DNA of 64,000 bases from Rheinheimera maricola (lineage in GTDB: Bacteria; Pseudomonadota; Gammaproteobacteria; Enterobacterales; Alteromonadaceae). Of this stretch, positions 36,458 through 45,492 are shown piece after piece. The notes under the pieces were generated by a model, which was not told where the DNA came from, did no database searches, and saw only the letters and a list, made by a program, of their open reading frames with translations. A program made the translations under genes and the position numbers. Within the stretch, counting starts at the first letter, position 1, and every line of letters starts with the position of its first letter. The stretch spans positions 483,534 to 547,533 of the forward strand of contig NZ_JAERPS020000003.1 of NCBI RefSeq assembly GCF_016918075.2, read 5' to 3'.

Positions 36458-36960
36458 AGTGCCGCCAGCTGTGCTTTAATGTTGGCAACTGCCCTAGCAA
36501 AACGGCGACGAATGTACGGCTCACTGGCCTTAAAGCCATCGCGGAACATAAAGCGCCCTTCAGTACCTTTTTGGCTAATCTTTCTGGCAATGGCAAAGGC
36601 CGCGCGCTGCGCCTCTTCTGCATCCAGTTTCAACACTACCTCAGCCCATTCTGCTAAGGGCTGCAGTGGCGGGAAATGCGGTTTAGTGCCAAGTTCGACT
36701 GGTACGGCATAACTTAAGCTGGTACCCACCACCGTACTCACACCACCTTCAAACACTACGGTTTGCTCGGCCTGAATACTGCGACCTAAAAAGTTCTGGG
36801 CGCCCATGGGGGTTCGCTCTACTACTTCGCGCTGCACCAGCATGGCGCTCTCTTCTGCAGCAGCGTAAAGTTCAGCCTCAAACAACTCAGGGGCTTGCTG
36901 CCACAGGGCTGCAAGCTCAGCAAAGCCTTTTGGCTCAACACTTAACTTAGCAACGCTCAT
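36454..36960 (-). CDS. tail completion protein, HK97 gp10-like
   Basis: 168 residues. VVERTPMGAQNFLGRSIQAE and GTSLSYAVPVELGTKPHFPP are the characteristic gp10/minor tail protein pattern (SxxYAxxxExGT). It ends EPYIRRRFARAVANIKAQLA. Such proteins join head and tail. The ATG overlaps the preceding stop by 4 nt, so translation is probably coupled. Confidence 0.72.
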   Translation of the reverse strand: MSVAKLSVEPKGFAELAALWQQAPELFEAELYAAAEESAMLVQREVVERTPMGAQNFLGRSIQAEQTVVFEGGVSTVVGTSLSYAVPVELGTKPHFPPLQPLAEWAEVVLKLDAEEAQRAAFAIARKISQKGTEGRFMFRDGFKASEPYIRRRFARAVANIKAQLAAL

Positions 36961-37571
36961 TTGCGCCTCCGGCTACCCCAGGTAACAACAGTGCCGGCGC
37001 TCAACCCGCTGCCGGCAGTTATGCTGCTAACAGGTTTAACCTGGCTGTCGTAACGGCGGCGGTACTCTTTTGCCAGGCTGCGGTAAAGCTCTGCCTTGCT
37101 GGTTTGCTGGGTAACATCGGCAGCAATAGTGCTTTGCGCTTCATTGCTGTAATAAGCAGATAACTGCTCACAGCAAAGTGCTGCGGCGTATGTTGCCAAA
37201 AACTCGGCATCACCGGCCCACAGCGTTTGTTCAATACCGTCCAACGTGTGTGCCAGCGTAAAATACACATGCACATCGCCGCTGTAGCCGGCCAGCTTTA
37301 ACACATCACCGGGTAATTGCCTGGCGGTGAGTTCGTCATAACCTGGTACTGAATAAACTTGCACTAGCTGGCTAAAATCAGCCTGCCAGGCGGCGGGCAG
37401 TGGCAGCAAACCGTCACTTACATTTACGACAGCATCATCCTGGCGTGGCTTGTCCTTGCTGTATCTGGCAACAGCCAGGCTTAACGCTTGCGCGTAATCA
37501 TCAGCAGTTAACACCGCCACATCATCACGGGTTAACGCCTGGGTAAGTTGTGTTAATTCTGCCTGGTTCAT
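36957..37571 (-). CDS. head-tail connector-region protein
   Basis: 204 residues from ATG 37571; a GTG one codon upstream is possible. Mostly helical: AELTQLTQALTRDDVAVLTA, DDYAQALSLAVARYSKDKPR, AEFLATYAAALCCEQLSAYY, AELYRSLAKEYRRRYDSQVK. The position between the capsid gene and the gp10-like gene is that of head-tail adaptors. It is not obviously the Mu Gp36 family. A hairpin lies in the gap before it. Confidence 0.55.
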   Translation of the reverse strand: MNQAELTQLTQALTRDDVAVLTADDYAQALSLAVARYSKDKPRQDDAVVNVSDGLLPLPAAWQADFSQLVQVYSVPGYDELTARQLPGDVLKLAGYSGDVHVYFTLAHTLDGIEQTLWAGDAEFLATYAAALCCEQLSAYYSNEAQSTIAADVTQQTSKAELYRSLAKEYRRRYDSQVKPVSSITAGSGLSAGTVVTWGSRRRK

Positions 37572-37594
37572 CACGATTCCAACTTAATAAGGGC

Positions 37595-37608
37595 GGGCAT
37601 CCCTGCCC
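37595..37608 (-). terminator. hairpin after capsid gene
   Basis: The minus strand reads GGGCAGGGATGCCC: stem GGGCA/TGCCC with a GGGA (GNRA-type) loop, 17 bp after the capsid stop and 24 bp before the next ATG. It is nearly identical to the hairpin after the tail tube gene. Confidence 0.5.
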
Positions 37609-37625
37609 CGTTCCATATGGGGCGC

Positions 37626-39869
37626 TTACGCCACTACCGACTTAACCGCACCACGGAAGTCTTTCACCACACCGCCATAAATGTGCCGGATCTTGTAAGT
37701 GATAGTGTCATTGGTGAACAAGCTGCCTACTGTTGGGTTGTCCTGGACAAACATTTCCGGCTCTTCCTGGCCATCAAGGAAGCCCACTTCAATAGACGGA
37801 ATATCGTTTTTATCCGCCATCGCTACCCAGTCGTTAGGATCTGTCCAATACCAGGGCACCAATATTTTCGGTTTCTGGCTTTGGGTAAAGGTTTCGTCGT
37901 TGTTGGTATCACGGCGGAACAGGTCGTAAGCGGCCTCTTCCAAATCTGCCGGTACCATCAGCAAACGTGGTGCAATACCAAGCTGTTCGCCGGCAGCACC
38001 AAATTCAGTTTGCTTAATCATGGCTAAACGGGCTGCAGCCCAACTGGCTGTAGATAATGCAGTGGTGAGCAGGTTGGCATGATCAACATGGAAAAACGCC
38101 TTGGTGTCGTAAATCGCTGGGTTGGTGCGCAGAAAATCCAGCACAAACTTGCTAAGCGTGCGCTTGGCCGCGCGGCTCATTTTGCGGGGAATATCTAAAA
38201 TTACGCCCACATCATCGTTTTTCACCATTTCCAGCGTAACGCTTTCGGTACCGCCGCGTTTTGACACCGCAAATTGGGCTTTCTCGTCAGTTGGCGAGGT
38301 AAGCGGGTTATAGTTACCGCTCTCACCCACCACCGGCAAATCGCCATAACCGCCATAGCGCACCCGCTCCTGGTTGCGGAAATCGCTAACCGGGGTTACT
38401 TTGGCCACTTCGCGCCAAATCTCATACTGGTCCGGCTGGTTGTACTCTTCAATCATGCGTTTGTGCATGGCTTCGCCCAACACATTGCCCAGGTTGCTGC
38501 TATCGAGCGCTTCAACCATGCGGCTGCGGCTACACTTGTCTAAACGGCCGGTTACCAGTTTGTCGCCGGTAATCTCGATATAACACTCTTTAAACGACTG
38601 CACCGCGCGATCTTTCGGGTCAAAAAACGCCGCCAATAGCTGTGCTGCATTAGGTGCATCGCCATAACGCGGGCCACCTTCGGGCATCATCGGTTTACCA
38701 CTTTCAGTAAATTTACCAAGGTAAGTGCGTTCGGCCGTAATAGCTTCGTCAACCGCCGCTTCAGTAAAGTTTGCCTGGCCAGAGAACTGCGCCTGCAGCC
38801 GCTCTTGCGCCGGGGCGGGCAACTTACTGGCAGTAATCGCGGTTTTAGCGTAAGCACGAGCTTCAACCATTTTTAACGCCTGGTTAAGCTCATCTTTGCT
38901 AATACCGTCACCAGATTCTGGCTTAACAGCTACCGCTTCACGGTATGCTGCCAATACAGCATCTTCATTTTCTTGATCCAGACCTTTTAACAGGGCTGGG
39001 TTTTGGCGGGTAATCGCCTCAAGCATACGTTGCAGCAACGTCATATTAATGTCCTCTTGGGGTTGTTTCGCCTCAACCATGCGGATCACACGACCACCGG
39101 CACCTGGCTCAATAATTAAATCTACTGAATTCACACGCTGAATTTGTTTGGCTTCGCGCAACTTACCGGCCTGTTTTGCCGTGCCATCGCAGTCAATTGA
39201 AAAGCCGAATAGCTCGGTCATACCGCGTTCTACGGCTTCCACCATTTTGTCGCTAACATCACCGGCGGTTTTTAACAGCTCCAGCGTGGCCTGAATGGCA
39301 CCAAGCTTTTTGCCACCAGCAGCTTCTACAAAGCGAGGTTTAGTAAGCTGGCCAATAAGGTTGTTAAAGGATTTACCCTGGCCTTTTAAGTGCTCGTCAT
39401 CGCTTTTCACGAATACACGGGCACCATTAAACAATGGCGTAGCCTCGCGCAGCACAGCAGCGGGGTAATTGGTGTTGTTGTAGGAAATACCGGCTTCAAT
39501 GACGGTAATTAAGAACTTGCTGCCCGCGGCTTTATCGACACTTTCAATAAAGATACTGTCGCTACCCCAGGCTTCAGTTAACTGGGTAACACCGGCAGGC
39601 ACAAAATCGCGCACAACTTCAACCGGGTTACTAATGGTTATGCCGTTGTCTTCTGCCAGTTCATAGCTGTAACTAATGAAACGGCCGCCCTGTGCAACAA
39701 CTGCTTTGTTGGCAAAAATGGATACCAGATCCACCCACTCTTTGCTTAGGTGCTTGGCTAGTGCTTCACGCACCATCATTATAATGTCGCCCAGCTCACC
39801 CGCTTTTGCTTCACGCAAAGCAACATTGCCAAGTATCCCTTGCTGGCGTTGCAGCACCCGGATAGTCAT
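37626..39869 (-). CDS. prohead protease / major capsid protein fusion
   Basis: 747 residues. The N-terminal part (about 1-250) looks like a prohead protease region: GGRFISYSYELAEDNGITIS, FVPAGVTQLTEAWGSDSIFI, KFLITVIEAGISYNNTNYPA. A Glu/Lys/Ala-rich scaffold-like stretch follows (about 270-400). The last 350 residues resemble Mu-like major capsid proteins: VGESGNYNPLTSPTDEKAQF, RKMSRAAKRTLSKFVLDFLR, KAFFHVDHANLLTTALSTAS, PRLLMVPADLEEAAYDLFRR, VPWYWTDPNDWVAMADKND. Such fusions are annotated in B3-like phages. The protease would cut itself and scaffold from the capsid. The ATG overlaps the upstream stop (TAATG). Confidence 0.82.
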   Translation of the reverse strand: MTIRVLQRQQGILGNVALREAKAGELGDIIMMVREALAKHLSKEWVDLVSIFANKAVVAQGGRFISYSYELAEDNGITISNPVEVVRDFVPAGVTQLTEAWGSDSIFIESVDKAAGSKFLITVIEAGISYNNTNYPAAVLREATPLFNGARVFVKSDDEHLKGQGKSFNNLIGQLTKPRFVEAAGGKKLGAIQATLELLKTAGDVSDKMVEAVERGMTELFGFSIDCDGTAKQAGKLREAKQIQRVNSVDLIIEPGAGGRVIRMVEAKQPQEDINMTLLQRMLEAITRQNPALLKGLDQENEDAVLAAYREAVAVKPESGDGISKDELNQALKMVEARAYAKTAITASKLPAPAQERLQAQFSGQANFTEAAVDEAITAERTYLGKFTESGKPMMPEGGPRYGDAPNAAQLLAAFFDPKDRAVQSFKECYIEITGDKLVTGRLDKCSRSRMVEALDSSNLGNVLGEAMHKRMIEEYNQPDQYEIWREVAKVTPVSDFRNQERVRYGGYGDLPVVGESGNYNPLTSPTDEKAQFAVSKRGGTESVTLEMVKNDDVGVILDIPRKMSRAAKRTLSKFVLDFLRTNPAIYDTKAFFHVDHANLLTTALSTASWAAARLAMIKQTEFGAAGEQLGIAPRLLMVPADLEEAAYDLFRRDTNNDETFTQSQKPKILVPWYWTDPNDWVAMADKNDIPSIEVGFLDGQEEPEMFVQDNPTVGSLFTNDTITYKIRHIYGGVVKDFRGAVKSVVA

Positions 39870-40111
39870 TACGCCACCTTACCAGTCAGTTTCTGGCCGT
39901 CAGTGGTAACAACGGTGACCAAACCATCACGCACAGCGAAATCCAGCACTTCGTCAGCGCTAACCTCCACTAAAGTGTCTTTGGTTTTCACGGTGCCGTC
40001 TTTTTCAAAAACGGGCTTTTTGGTTTTGGGATCGGTTACCAGCTCAATCGCTTTGCGCTTTACTGCCTTGGCAGCATCAATACGGCTAAAGGTTGGGGTA
40101 TTTTCAGACAT
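39869..40111 (-). CDS. small prophage protein upstream of capsid fusion
   Basis: 80 residues, highly charged: MSENTPTFSRIDAAKAVKRK then ELVTDPKTKKPVFEKDGTVK and ending TVVTTDGQKLTGKVA. Beta-rich C-terminus. SD GGAGTG lies upstream of the ATG. The stop overlaps the start of the protease/capsid gene. It could be a capsid decoration or stabilising protein, but I do not recognise it. The 65 bp upstream of it hold a motif shared with the lysis operon leader. Confidence 0.55.
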   Translation of the reverse strand: MSENTPTFSRIDAAKAVKRKAIELVTDPKTKKPVFEKDGTVKTKDTLVEVSADEVLDFAVRDGLVTVVTTDGQKLTGKVA

Positions 40112-40175
40112 GGGGCACTCCGCTTGTTGTTTTGTGTAACGAACAAGCGAAGTGTGGCGGGTATAGCGTTTAGCT

Positions 40176-40198
40176 TAAATTAAAGGGTTTTAAGAAAA
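40176..40198 (-). promoter_or_regulatory. candidate late promoter/activator site in front of the capsid block
   Basis: The 17-mer TAAATTAAAGGGTTTTA at 40176-40192 is identical to 47526-47542, and the match extends to 22 of 23 bases. It lies 65 bp before the ATG of the gene preceding the capsid fusion. In Mu, late promoters precede lys and I; the two sites here occupy the matching places. It overlaps the 3' end of the GIY-YIG gene. Confidence 0.55.
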
Positions 40199-40699
40199 CT
40201 CATCGTAGTCAGGGCTATCATCAATTAGCATGAAGCCACAGTCTAGGCATAAATCGGTACCGACGTTTTCAGAGTAGGTTAACCCACATGCCCATCCGCA
40301 GCTTGGACAAAACTCCTCATACTCAACATCGCCCCACTGCCAAGCCCCAATTAATTCAGGTATCGCATCTCTATCATAACCAGCAATTTCAAAAGCATCA
40401 TCACTGGTCGCGATATAAGCAAAGGTTGAATTCTGTTTAAGAATATTGATTACATCACTGGGATCCAGCGCAAACCACTCTCCGATAACACGATATTCCG
40501 CATACTGCTTATGTAATGCTCTCTCTAGCCGCTTTGCTTCCAACTCAGGTAACCGGATCTCCCCCATAAGTTTCAAGTGATAGGGGCTGCCGGTCTGAAG
40601 TTGTCGAGCTCTTTTTTCAACATCCTGGCTATAACCTATCTTTATTCTTAAAGCCGAATAATCGGGATTTTCATCTTCTGCAATAAAGTAAACCGGCAT
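40190..40699 (-). CDS. GIY-YIG-type nuclease with C-terminal zinc ribbon (accessory gene)
   Basis: 169 residues. The N-terminal half fits the Mug113/T5orf172 branch of GIY-YIG: PVYFIAEDENP, then RIKIGYSQDVEKRARQLQTG, HLKLMGEIRLPELEAKRLER and VIGEWFALDP with the conserved Glu. The C-terminal third has CPSCGWACG and CLDCG, a probable zinc ribbon for DNA binding. It interrupts the morphogenesis block between the MuF-like gene and the capsid genes, a typical place for a homing endonuclease or accessory gene. A role in homing or genome modification is inference. Confidence 0.75.
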   Translation of the reverse strand: MPVYFIAEDENPDYSALRIKIGYSQDVEKRARQLQTGSPYHLKLMGEIRLPELEAKRLERALHKQYAEYRVIGEWFALDPSDVINILKQNSTFAYIATSDDAFEIAGYDRDAIPELIGAWQWGDVEYEEFCPSCGWACGLTYSENVGTDLCLDCGFMLIDDSPDYDEFS

Positions 40700-40712
40700 T
40701 TAATCTTCAACC

Positions 40713-41522
40713 TCATGGCCATTCATCCATATGCGGTACCTGGCTGCAACCGCAGTTGATCACTTCCTCAAGAGGTGCAGCTGGGTCATGCGGGTACATC
40801 ATCAATATACCACCAATGTTAAAGGGTTGGTCAACGGGTTGTGTCTGGCCATGTGCTGCGGCATGGCTGGAGCGAGGATCTTTGCGATTACTACGCCGCC
40901 ATTTTTTCTTTAAGCCTGGTACCGCTTTTTGCGCCTGCGCCATACGCTCCTGGTTAGCGGTAGAATACAAACGGCCCAGTTCAGTCTGTACGATCGTTTT
41001 TGCGCGGCTGGCGGCATTACCCTCTAAATACTTTGCTATGGCAGCTCGGGCTTTGTAAGGGTCATTTACGCCAACCACGACTAAGCCAAGTTGCTCTTTA
41101 ATTTTCTGCGCCGCAACAATGTTGATATCAGATACCCTATCAACCATAAACGACTTTATCGCCTCCAGCTGTTGCACGTTAACAGCCTGTACCCGGCCAG
41201 CAAGGTTAACCCCACCCGCGTTTAATGGCGCATCCACTAAATCTATGCCGGCCTGCCAGGCGGCGTTGGCACCATCACGCACTTTAACGGCCGCGTCGGC
41301 GCCGATGTCCAGCAAAGTGCGTTCGATGTTCTGTTGCATCTGCTGAATATGCCATACCTGGTATTCAGTGGGCAGCTGCGCTAGCTGCGTATCCAAAGCC
41401 ATTAGCGCCTTTTCCAATAGCGTAATAATGTCGTCGTACAAGTGCACCTGCAACTGCTGACGGCGTTTTATCTGCGCCCGTAACTCTGCATTAAACGCTT
41501 TACGCCGTTCGCTGGGTGTCAT
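40713..41522 (-). CDS. minor head protein, MuF/SPP1 gp7 family
   Basis: 269 residues. The C-terminal signature is clear: ASRAKTIVQTELGRLYSTAN, then SSHAAAHGQTQPVDQPFNIG and YPHDPAAPLEEVINCGCSQV. MuF-type proteins enter the prohead with the portal and help head assembly or ejection. Its ATG overlaps the portal stop by 4 nt. Confidence 0.88.
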   Translation of the reverse strand: MTPSERRKAFNAELRAQIKRRQQLQVHLYDDIITLLEKALMALDTQLAQLPTEYQVWHIQQMQQNIERTLLDIGADAAVKVRDGANAAWQAGIDLVDAPLNAGGVNLAGRVQAVNVQQLEAIKSFMVDRVSDINIVAAQKIKEQLGLVVVGVNDPYKARAAIAKYLEGNAASRAKTIVQTELGRLYSTANQERMAQAQKAVPGLKKKWRRSNRKDPRSSHAAAHGQTQPVDQPFNIGGILMMYPHDPAAPLEEVINCGCSQVPHMDEWP

Positions 41523-42955
41523 GCGGCATCCTGCTCAATGTCGTCTGTTTTTAAACCAGGGAACGCATCACGCTTGGCCTGTTCTTTTTTCTTTTCATCA
41601 AAAGCCTTTTTAGCATTTGAAAGCTCGTCAACAGCATCAAACGCCACCCCCAACTGGCCGCTGATACTGGCCACAATTTTAAGGGCTGTTTCTTCTGTCA
41701 TTAGCCCCTCGTTAATCACCATAACCAGAGCACCCACCACTTGCCCAAGGGCCGCAGCAAAGCGGCTGGTGTCTTTAGCAGTTAACTCCGGGAACTCCAC
41801 GTCAGACCAATACACGTTGCCGTTAAGCTCAGGCTCGCCATGGCCATTGGCTATTTCATACTGGCGCAGCGCATAGGTGGCTATTGTTACCAGCATATTC
41901 TTAATTTTACGTTGGCGAAGCGTAAGTATTTTTAGTGTGGGCTCGCCCATACTTTCGCCGTTTGCGCGGTTTACGTCACTGCCATCGGCAAACCAGTGTG
42001 GCGACATGGTAGCCCCGGCCAGAATATGGTTTTTAAACAGCTTGCCAATTACCTCGGTATCGCCGCTATTAAGCGTTGGGCTTTGCGCCTGCCACTTTTC
42101 GCGGTCGTTATGTACATTTACCGAGTTTGGCCCGGGCGGGGTAATTTCAGCAGCACGCCGGTTAACTTCAGTCTGGTCGGCGCCGGTAAGCGTTACGTCC
42201 CATACAAAAGCTCGCAATGCCTGGGCACGCTCACCCTCACCAAATAAAAACTCGTCGTATAAATCCAGGTAATCTGCCTGGGCAGTTAAATCGCCATGAC
42301 CACGGCCCTGGTTACAAAAAGCGTTAATGTTGAAGTAAAACAAATCACCGTCGCTAAACTGTGCCCGTATTGCCTGAGTGCGCTGGGTAAATACGTCCTC
42401 GGGGCCGTTTATAATAGTGCGGTAGCGCTGGTAACGGCCCTTGGCATCACGGTGGGTTACCACGCCTATAGGTTGCTCCGGGTTATCCGGGTCAAAAATC
42501 ACGTCCTGCACCCTGGCCGGATCAAGGTAACCCAAGCGCACATGGCCGGTATGTTCGTTGACAAAAGCCGGGTAAAACTGCTCGCCAAACAGCGCCAGCT
42601 CACGCACCTTTTTCTCGAGCTTGTTTTCCATGTCATTGATCGGGTCTTTCCAAAACTTATCCAGCACCGCCTGGTAGTCAGGCTCGGCATTAGTTAGCTT
42701 TACCCCTTCGGCTAACAAGTACGCCACCGGCAGTTCTATCAGCCGGTTGGCAATTAAGTTACTTTGCCACAAATAAGCCGATACTTTTTGCATACGTTGG
42801 CGTTTAACCGGGCCTAAATCGCGGTTGTTGTCGCTGCTGAGCTTTGTCCAGCCGCTGGTATCATCGGCAATATTGGCACCGGCTGCTTCCACCAGGCGCA
42901 CAGGCTCCTGCTCAGGGGTGTTTTCACTTTTAAACCACGTATCCCAAAAAGCCAC
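41519..42955 (-). CDS. portal protein, DUF935 family
   Basis: 478 residues from GTG 42955, chosen because AAGGAGG lies 5 nt before it; a TTG at 42973 would add six residues spanning the SD. It forms the dodecameric DNA gate of the capsid. DUF935 features: KKVRELALFGEQFYPAFVNE, YLDPARVQDVIFDPDNPEQP, GRGHGDLTAQADYLDLYDEF, HWFADGSDVNRANGESMGEP and a charged C-terminus. It is separated from the large terminase by a 125-bp gap with a hairpin. Confidence 0.9.
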   Translation of the reverse strand: MAFWDTWFKSENTPEQEPVRLVEAAGANIADDTSGWTKLSSDNNRDLGPVKRQRMQKVSAYLWQSNLIANRLIELPVAYLLAEGVKLTNAEPDYQAVLDKFWKDPINDMENKLEKKVRELALFGEQFYPAFVNEHTGHVRLGYLDPARVQDVIFDPDNPEQPIGVVTHRDAKGRYQRYRTIINGPEDVFTQRTQAIRAQFSDGDLFYFNINAFCNQGRGHGDLTAQADYLDLYDEFLFGEGERAQALRAFVWDVTLTGADQTEVNRRAAEITPPGPNSVNVHNDREKWQAQSPTLNSGDTEVIGKLFKNHILAGATMSPHWFADGSDVNRANGESMGEPTLKILTLRQRKIKNMLVTIATYALRQYEIANGHGEPELNGNVYWSDVEFPELTAKDTSRFAAALGQVVGALVMVINEGLMTEETALKIVASISGQLGVAFDAVDELSNAKKAFDEKKKEQAKRDAFPGLKTDDIEQDAA

Positions 42956-42978
42956 GGTGGCCTCCTTAATCAAATCAG

Positions 42979-42995
42979 ACGTAAAGCATTTACGT
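42979..42995. terminator. small hairpin between terminase and portal genes
   Basis: ACGTAAA/TTTACGT with a 3-nt loop forms a perfect 7-bp stem in the leader of the portal gene. On the plus strand it is followed by TTTTGT. It may be a weak terminator for antisense transcripts or a leader structure for the portal mRNA. Confidence 0.35.
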
Positions 42996-43080
42996 TTTGT
43001 CAGGCGCGTTTAGCACGCCCTTAGTTAAACCTACCCACACAAATTCCTGTACGCCCGCTTAAAATCGCTTACAGCGCGTT

Positions 43081-44619
43081 TTAGCTAGCCCGGCGGAACA
43101 GCCCGCCAGCGGTTTGCCGATAGCGTAGTTTTTCGGGTTTAAAGGTTTCGCGGATAGGTTTCGGCGGTACCTGGGCGCCAGCTGCGGGTTCGCCCTCTTC
43201 ATTTGCAGCAGCCCATACCAATACACCCGAAACGGCGGTGTCACCATGACGCTGTTTACCGTCGGAGCCCTTGTCGTGCTTGTCGTCCATTTTCGGCTGA
43301 CCTTTTATCAAGATCACCCGCCGATGATCGGCAACAATGTCCTCAGACTTAGGCAGTGAGATATATCGGGACTCCAGCGCAGCTTTGTATTTAGGGAAGT
43401 GTTCGTTGTACCAAGGCAACGACAGCATTACGCACTCAACGCGGTGTGAGCCATATCGTTGTAACGCAGCCTCAGCATGTGACTGGCCGTTACCGCGCGA
43501 GTCAAATTTGGCATGAAAAAACAGCGGCACACTGTCCAGAATGTAAAACAGGATCAACTGCTGACAATCAAACGGAATATTGCGCAACTCAAGAATAAAC
43601 GGGGTGCGCCAATCGAACGGGCCATGTTGCTGTAGCAACCACATTACCGACAAGTCACCAGAGCGACCAAAGTCCTGCCCAAATACGGTTCTAAGCCCAG
43701 GCATATTATCAATCAGCGGTTTTAGGTTATCGTCACACCACTGCTTAATATCTTCCAGCCGGTTATTCTGCTCCACAAAGCCATCAGAACGCTCAATACG
43801 TAGCACAGGAATACCATCGGCCTGGCAACGTTCAACCAGAATACGGCTGATATAGGCGCCACCGCCTGCAGACGGTATTACGTCCAGCTCTTCAGCCGCG
43901 TTATCACCATAAAACGCATACATCTCATCAGCCCAGGCATCTTCAGCTTCCTGCGTCCACGGCTTGCCTGCTTGCTGACAAATACGTTTGTACAGCCCCT
44001 GGCGCAGCGCGTCTCTAAAGGTAACCCGGTGTACTGAGTACGGTTTTTTACCTGCCCTACATTCTTTAATAAGGATATTAAACGGGTTATCTTCTCCGTT
44101 GTGGGTGCTGATAATCCGTACTTTCCCGCCCCAGATCAGCAGGGCCATAGCGGCTTTAATCAGCCCTTCCAAATCGTCATGGAACGCCGCCTCATCAATA
44201 ATGACGCAGCCTTGTTTACCCCGTAGGTTACTGGGCCGGGAGCTAAGCGCCGTTACCCTAAAACCACTGGCGAAGTAAACCACATAGGTAAGAATGTCTT
44301 TGTTTTCATCCACCAGGATTTCTTCTGTGGCGTCGCCACAGGCCACGTTGTAGGCTTTTGCCCAAGCGGCAACATCACGGATAAACTCCTTGGCCATGTC
44401 CTTGTTGTAGCCGATATACCAAACATCCATGCCGCCAGCCGCTTTTTCCGCACAGGCTATAAGCGCGGCATCTGCCGCCTCACCCCAGCTCATGCCTATA
44501 CGGCGGCTTTTTTCGCTGATTTTTACCGGCGCAGGGTCGTAAATCCAATCGCCCTGGTATGGCAATAGCAGCGCGGCGCTTACGCCCGCTGCGACGGGTG
44601 TTTTTTCTGTTTGGATCAC
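43081..44619 (-). CDS. terminase large subunit
   Basis: 512 residues. ATPase part: Walker A-like ISEKSRRIGMSWG near residue 35, Walker B GCVIIDEAAFHDD and the coupling motif RIISTHNGEDNPFN. The C-terminal RNase H-like nuclease has FGQDFGRSGDLSVMWL (first Asp), FHAKFDSRGNGQSHAEAALQ and RHGDTAVSGVLVWAA (last Asp). It packages phage DNA, in transposable phages by headful cutting into flanking host DNA. ATG overlaps the small terminase stop by 4 nt. Confidence 0.93.
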   Translation of the reverse strand: MIQTEKTPVAAGVSAALLLPYQGDWIYDPAPVKISEKSRRIGMSWGEAADAALIACAEKAAGGMDVWYIGYNKDMAKEFIRDVAAWAKAYNVACGDATEEILVDENKDILTYVVYFASGFRVTALSSRPSNLRGKQGCVIIDEAAFHDDLEGLIKAAMALLIWGGKVRIISTHNGEDNPFNILIKECRAGKKPYSVHRVTFRDALRQGLYKRICQQAGKPWTQEAEDAWADEMYAFYGDNAAEELDVIPSAGGGAYISRILVERCQADGIPVLRIERSDGFVEQNNRLEDIKQWCDDNLKPLIDNMPGLRTVFGQDFGRSGDLSVMWLLQQHGPFDWRTPFILELRNIPFDCQQLILFYILDSVPLFFHAKFDSRGNGQSHAEAALQRYGSHRVECVMLSLPWYNEHFPKYKAALESRYISLPKSEDIVADHRRVILIKGQPKMDDKHDKGSDGKQRHGDTAVSGVLVWAAANEEGEPAAGAQVPPKPIRETFKPEKLRYRQTAGGLFRRAS

Positions 44620-45197
44620 AGCCTGGCTCCGGCAATAGCGGCGCGGATAAGCTCAACATTACCGCTACCCACACCGGCTTTCTTGGCGGCAGTAACAGCT
44701 GCTTCTGCCGCTGCAGCTTTGGCTTTCATCATAGTGCGCTCTTCAATTTGTTTTTCCAGCACTGCGCTAAAGTTTGCAGTGCGCTGCAAGCGCTGAATAC
44801 TCAGTACTAAATCGCCCAGGGTTTCAGGATCAATGGGGCTGTCTTCTGTGGCTGCAGCCATGGCATGGGCAGTAGTTTTAAACATGGCGCTCATTAGCAT
44901 CGACTGCAGTAGCACACCTTGTTCGCCAAGGTTCTCAAGGTTGAGTTGGTTTGCCAGCCCTTTGGCATACTCCTGGCTGCGGCGCATATCGGCCGCCACT
45001 TCTTCCATCTTTTTCGCTTCACGCCATACCAGATTTTTAGATATGCGCTCAACCTCGGTATCACCGCTGTACTGCTCCAGCTCGGCATTTACCATGTCAG
45101 CTATTTGCTGGCTTGTATAACGCTTGCTGTCAATCAGCTGGTGAAATAGCTGCCTAATATCATCAGGCAGCAAGTCAATTTTTGTGCCCTTTGTCAT
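44616..45197 (-). CDS. DUF3486 protein, probable small terminase subunit
   Basis: 193 residues. The N-terminal helix-turn-helix LLPDDIRQLFHQLIDSKRYT, then SQQIADMVNAELEQ and ISKNLVWREAKKMEEVAADM, fits the Mu gp27-like DUF3486 family that binds DNA for packaging. The C-terminus is Ala/Lys-rich and helical. It lies immediately before the large subunit. A short protein with similar N-terminal style lies at 63455. Confidence 0.85.
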   Translation of the reverse strand: MTKGTKIDLLPDDIRQLFHQLIDSKRYTSQQIADMVNAELEQYSGDTEVERISKNLVWREAKKMEEVAADMRRSQEYAKGLANQLNLENLGEQGVLLQSMLMSAMFKTTAHAMAAATEDSPIDPETLGDLVLSIQRLQRTANFSAVLEKQIEERTMMKAKAAAAEAAVTAAKKAGVGSGNVELIRAAIAGARL

Positions 45198-45198
45198 A

Positions 45199-45492
45199 TC
45201 AAGCTCCTGGCCCTGGCCGCTTTACGCCATCTACCCGCGCTTTGCCGGTAGCAACGTCTACACCGCGCTCGGTAATAATGGCCACCAAAGTGCGTTCACC
45301 AATTTTCTGCACAGTTACCAGCCCCTGCTCTTCCAGCCAACGCATATGCGTGCGCACGGCATCGCGGCTAATGTTGTGGCCAAAGGTATACAGCACATCG
45401 TTTAGAATTGAGTCGTTGGCGCTATAACCTTGGATCTCATTCAGGCTGCGCAAAATGACCAACCGCTGATCAGCTTCAAAAATTGCTCGCAT
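45199..45492 (-). CDS. VpaChn25_0724-type phage winged-helix protein
   Basis: 97 residues from ATG 45492, which overlaps the DUF2730 stop by one base. ADQRLVILRSLNEIQGYSAN, HNISRDAVRTHMRWLEEQGL and GERTLVAIITERGVDVATGK are typical of this small winged-helix family, found between lysis and terminase genes of Mu-like phages. Role not established; it may bind DNA during packaging. Confidence 0.78.
   Translation of the reverse strand: MRAIFEADQRLVILRSLNEIQGYSANDSILNDVLYTFGHNISRDAVRTHMRWLEEQGLVTVQKIGERTLVAIITERGVDVATGKARVDGVKRPGPGA

Noticed and set aside
36184..36623. Overlapping minus-strand frames of 73 and 76 aa in the tail-completion region
   Set aside because: They are shadows of the gp10-like and tail-terminator genes, which have overlapping starts and family-like sequence.
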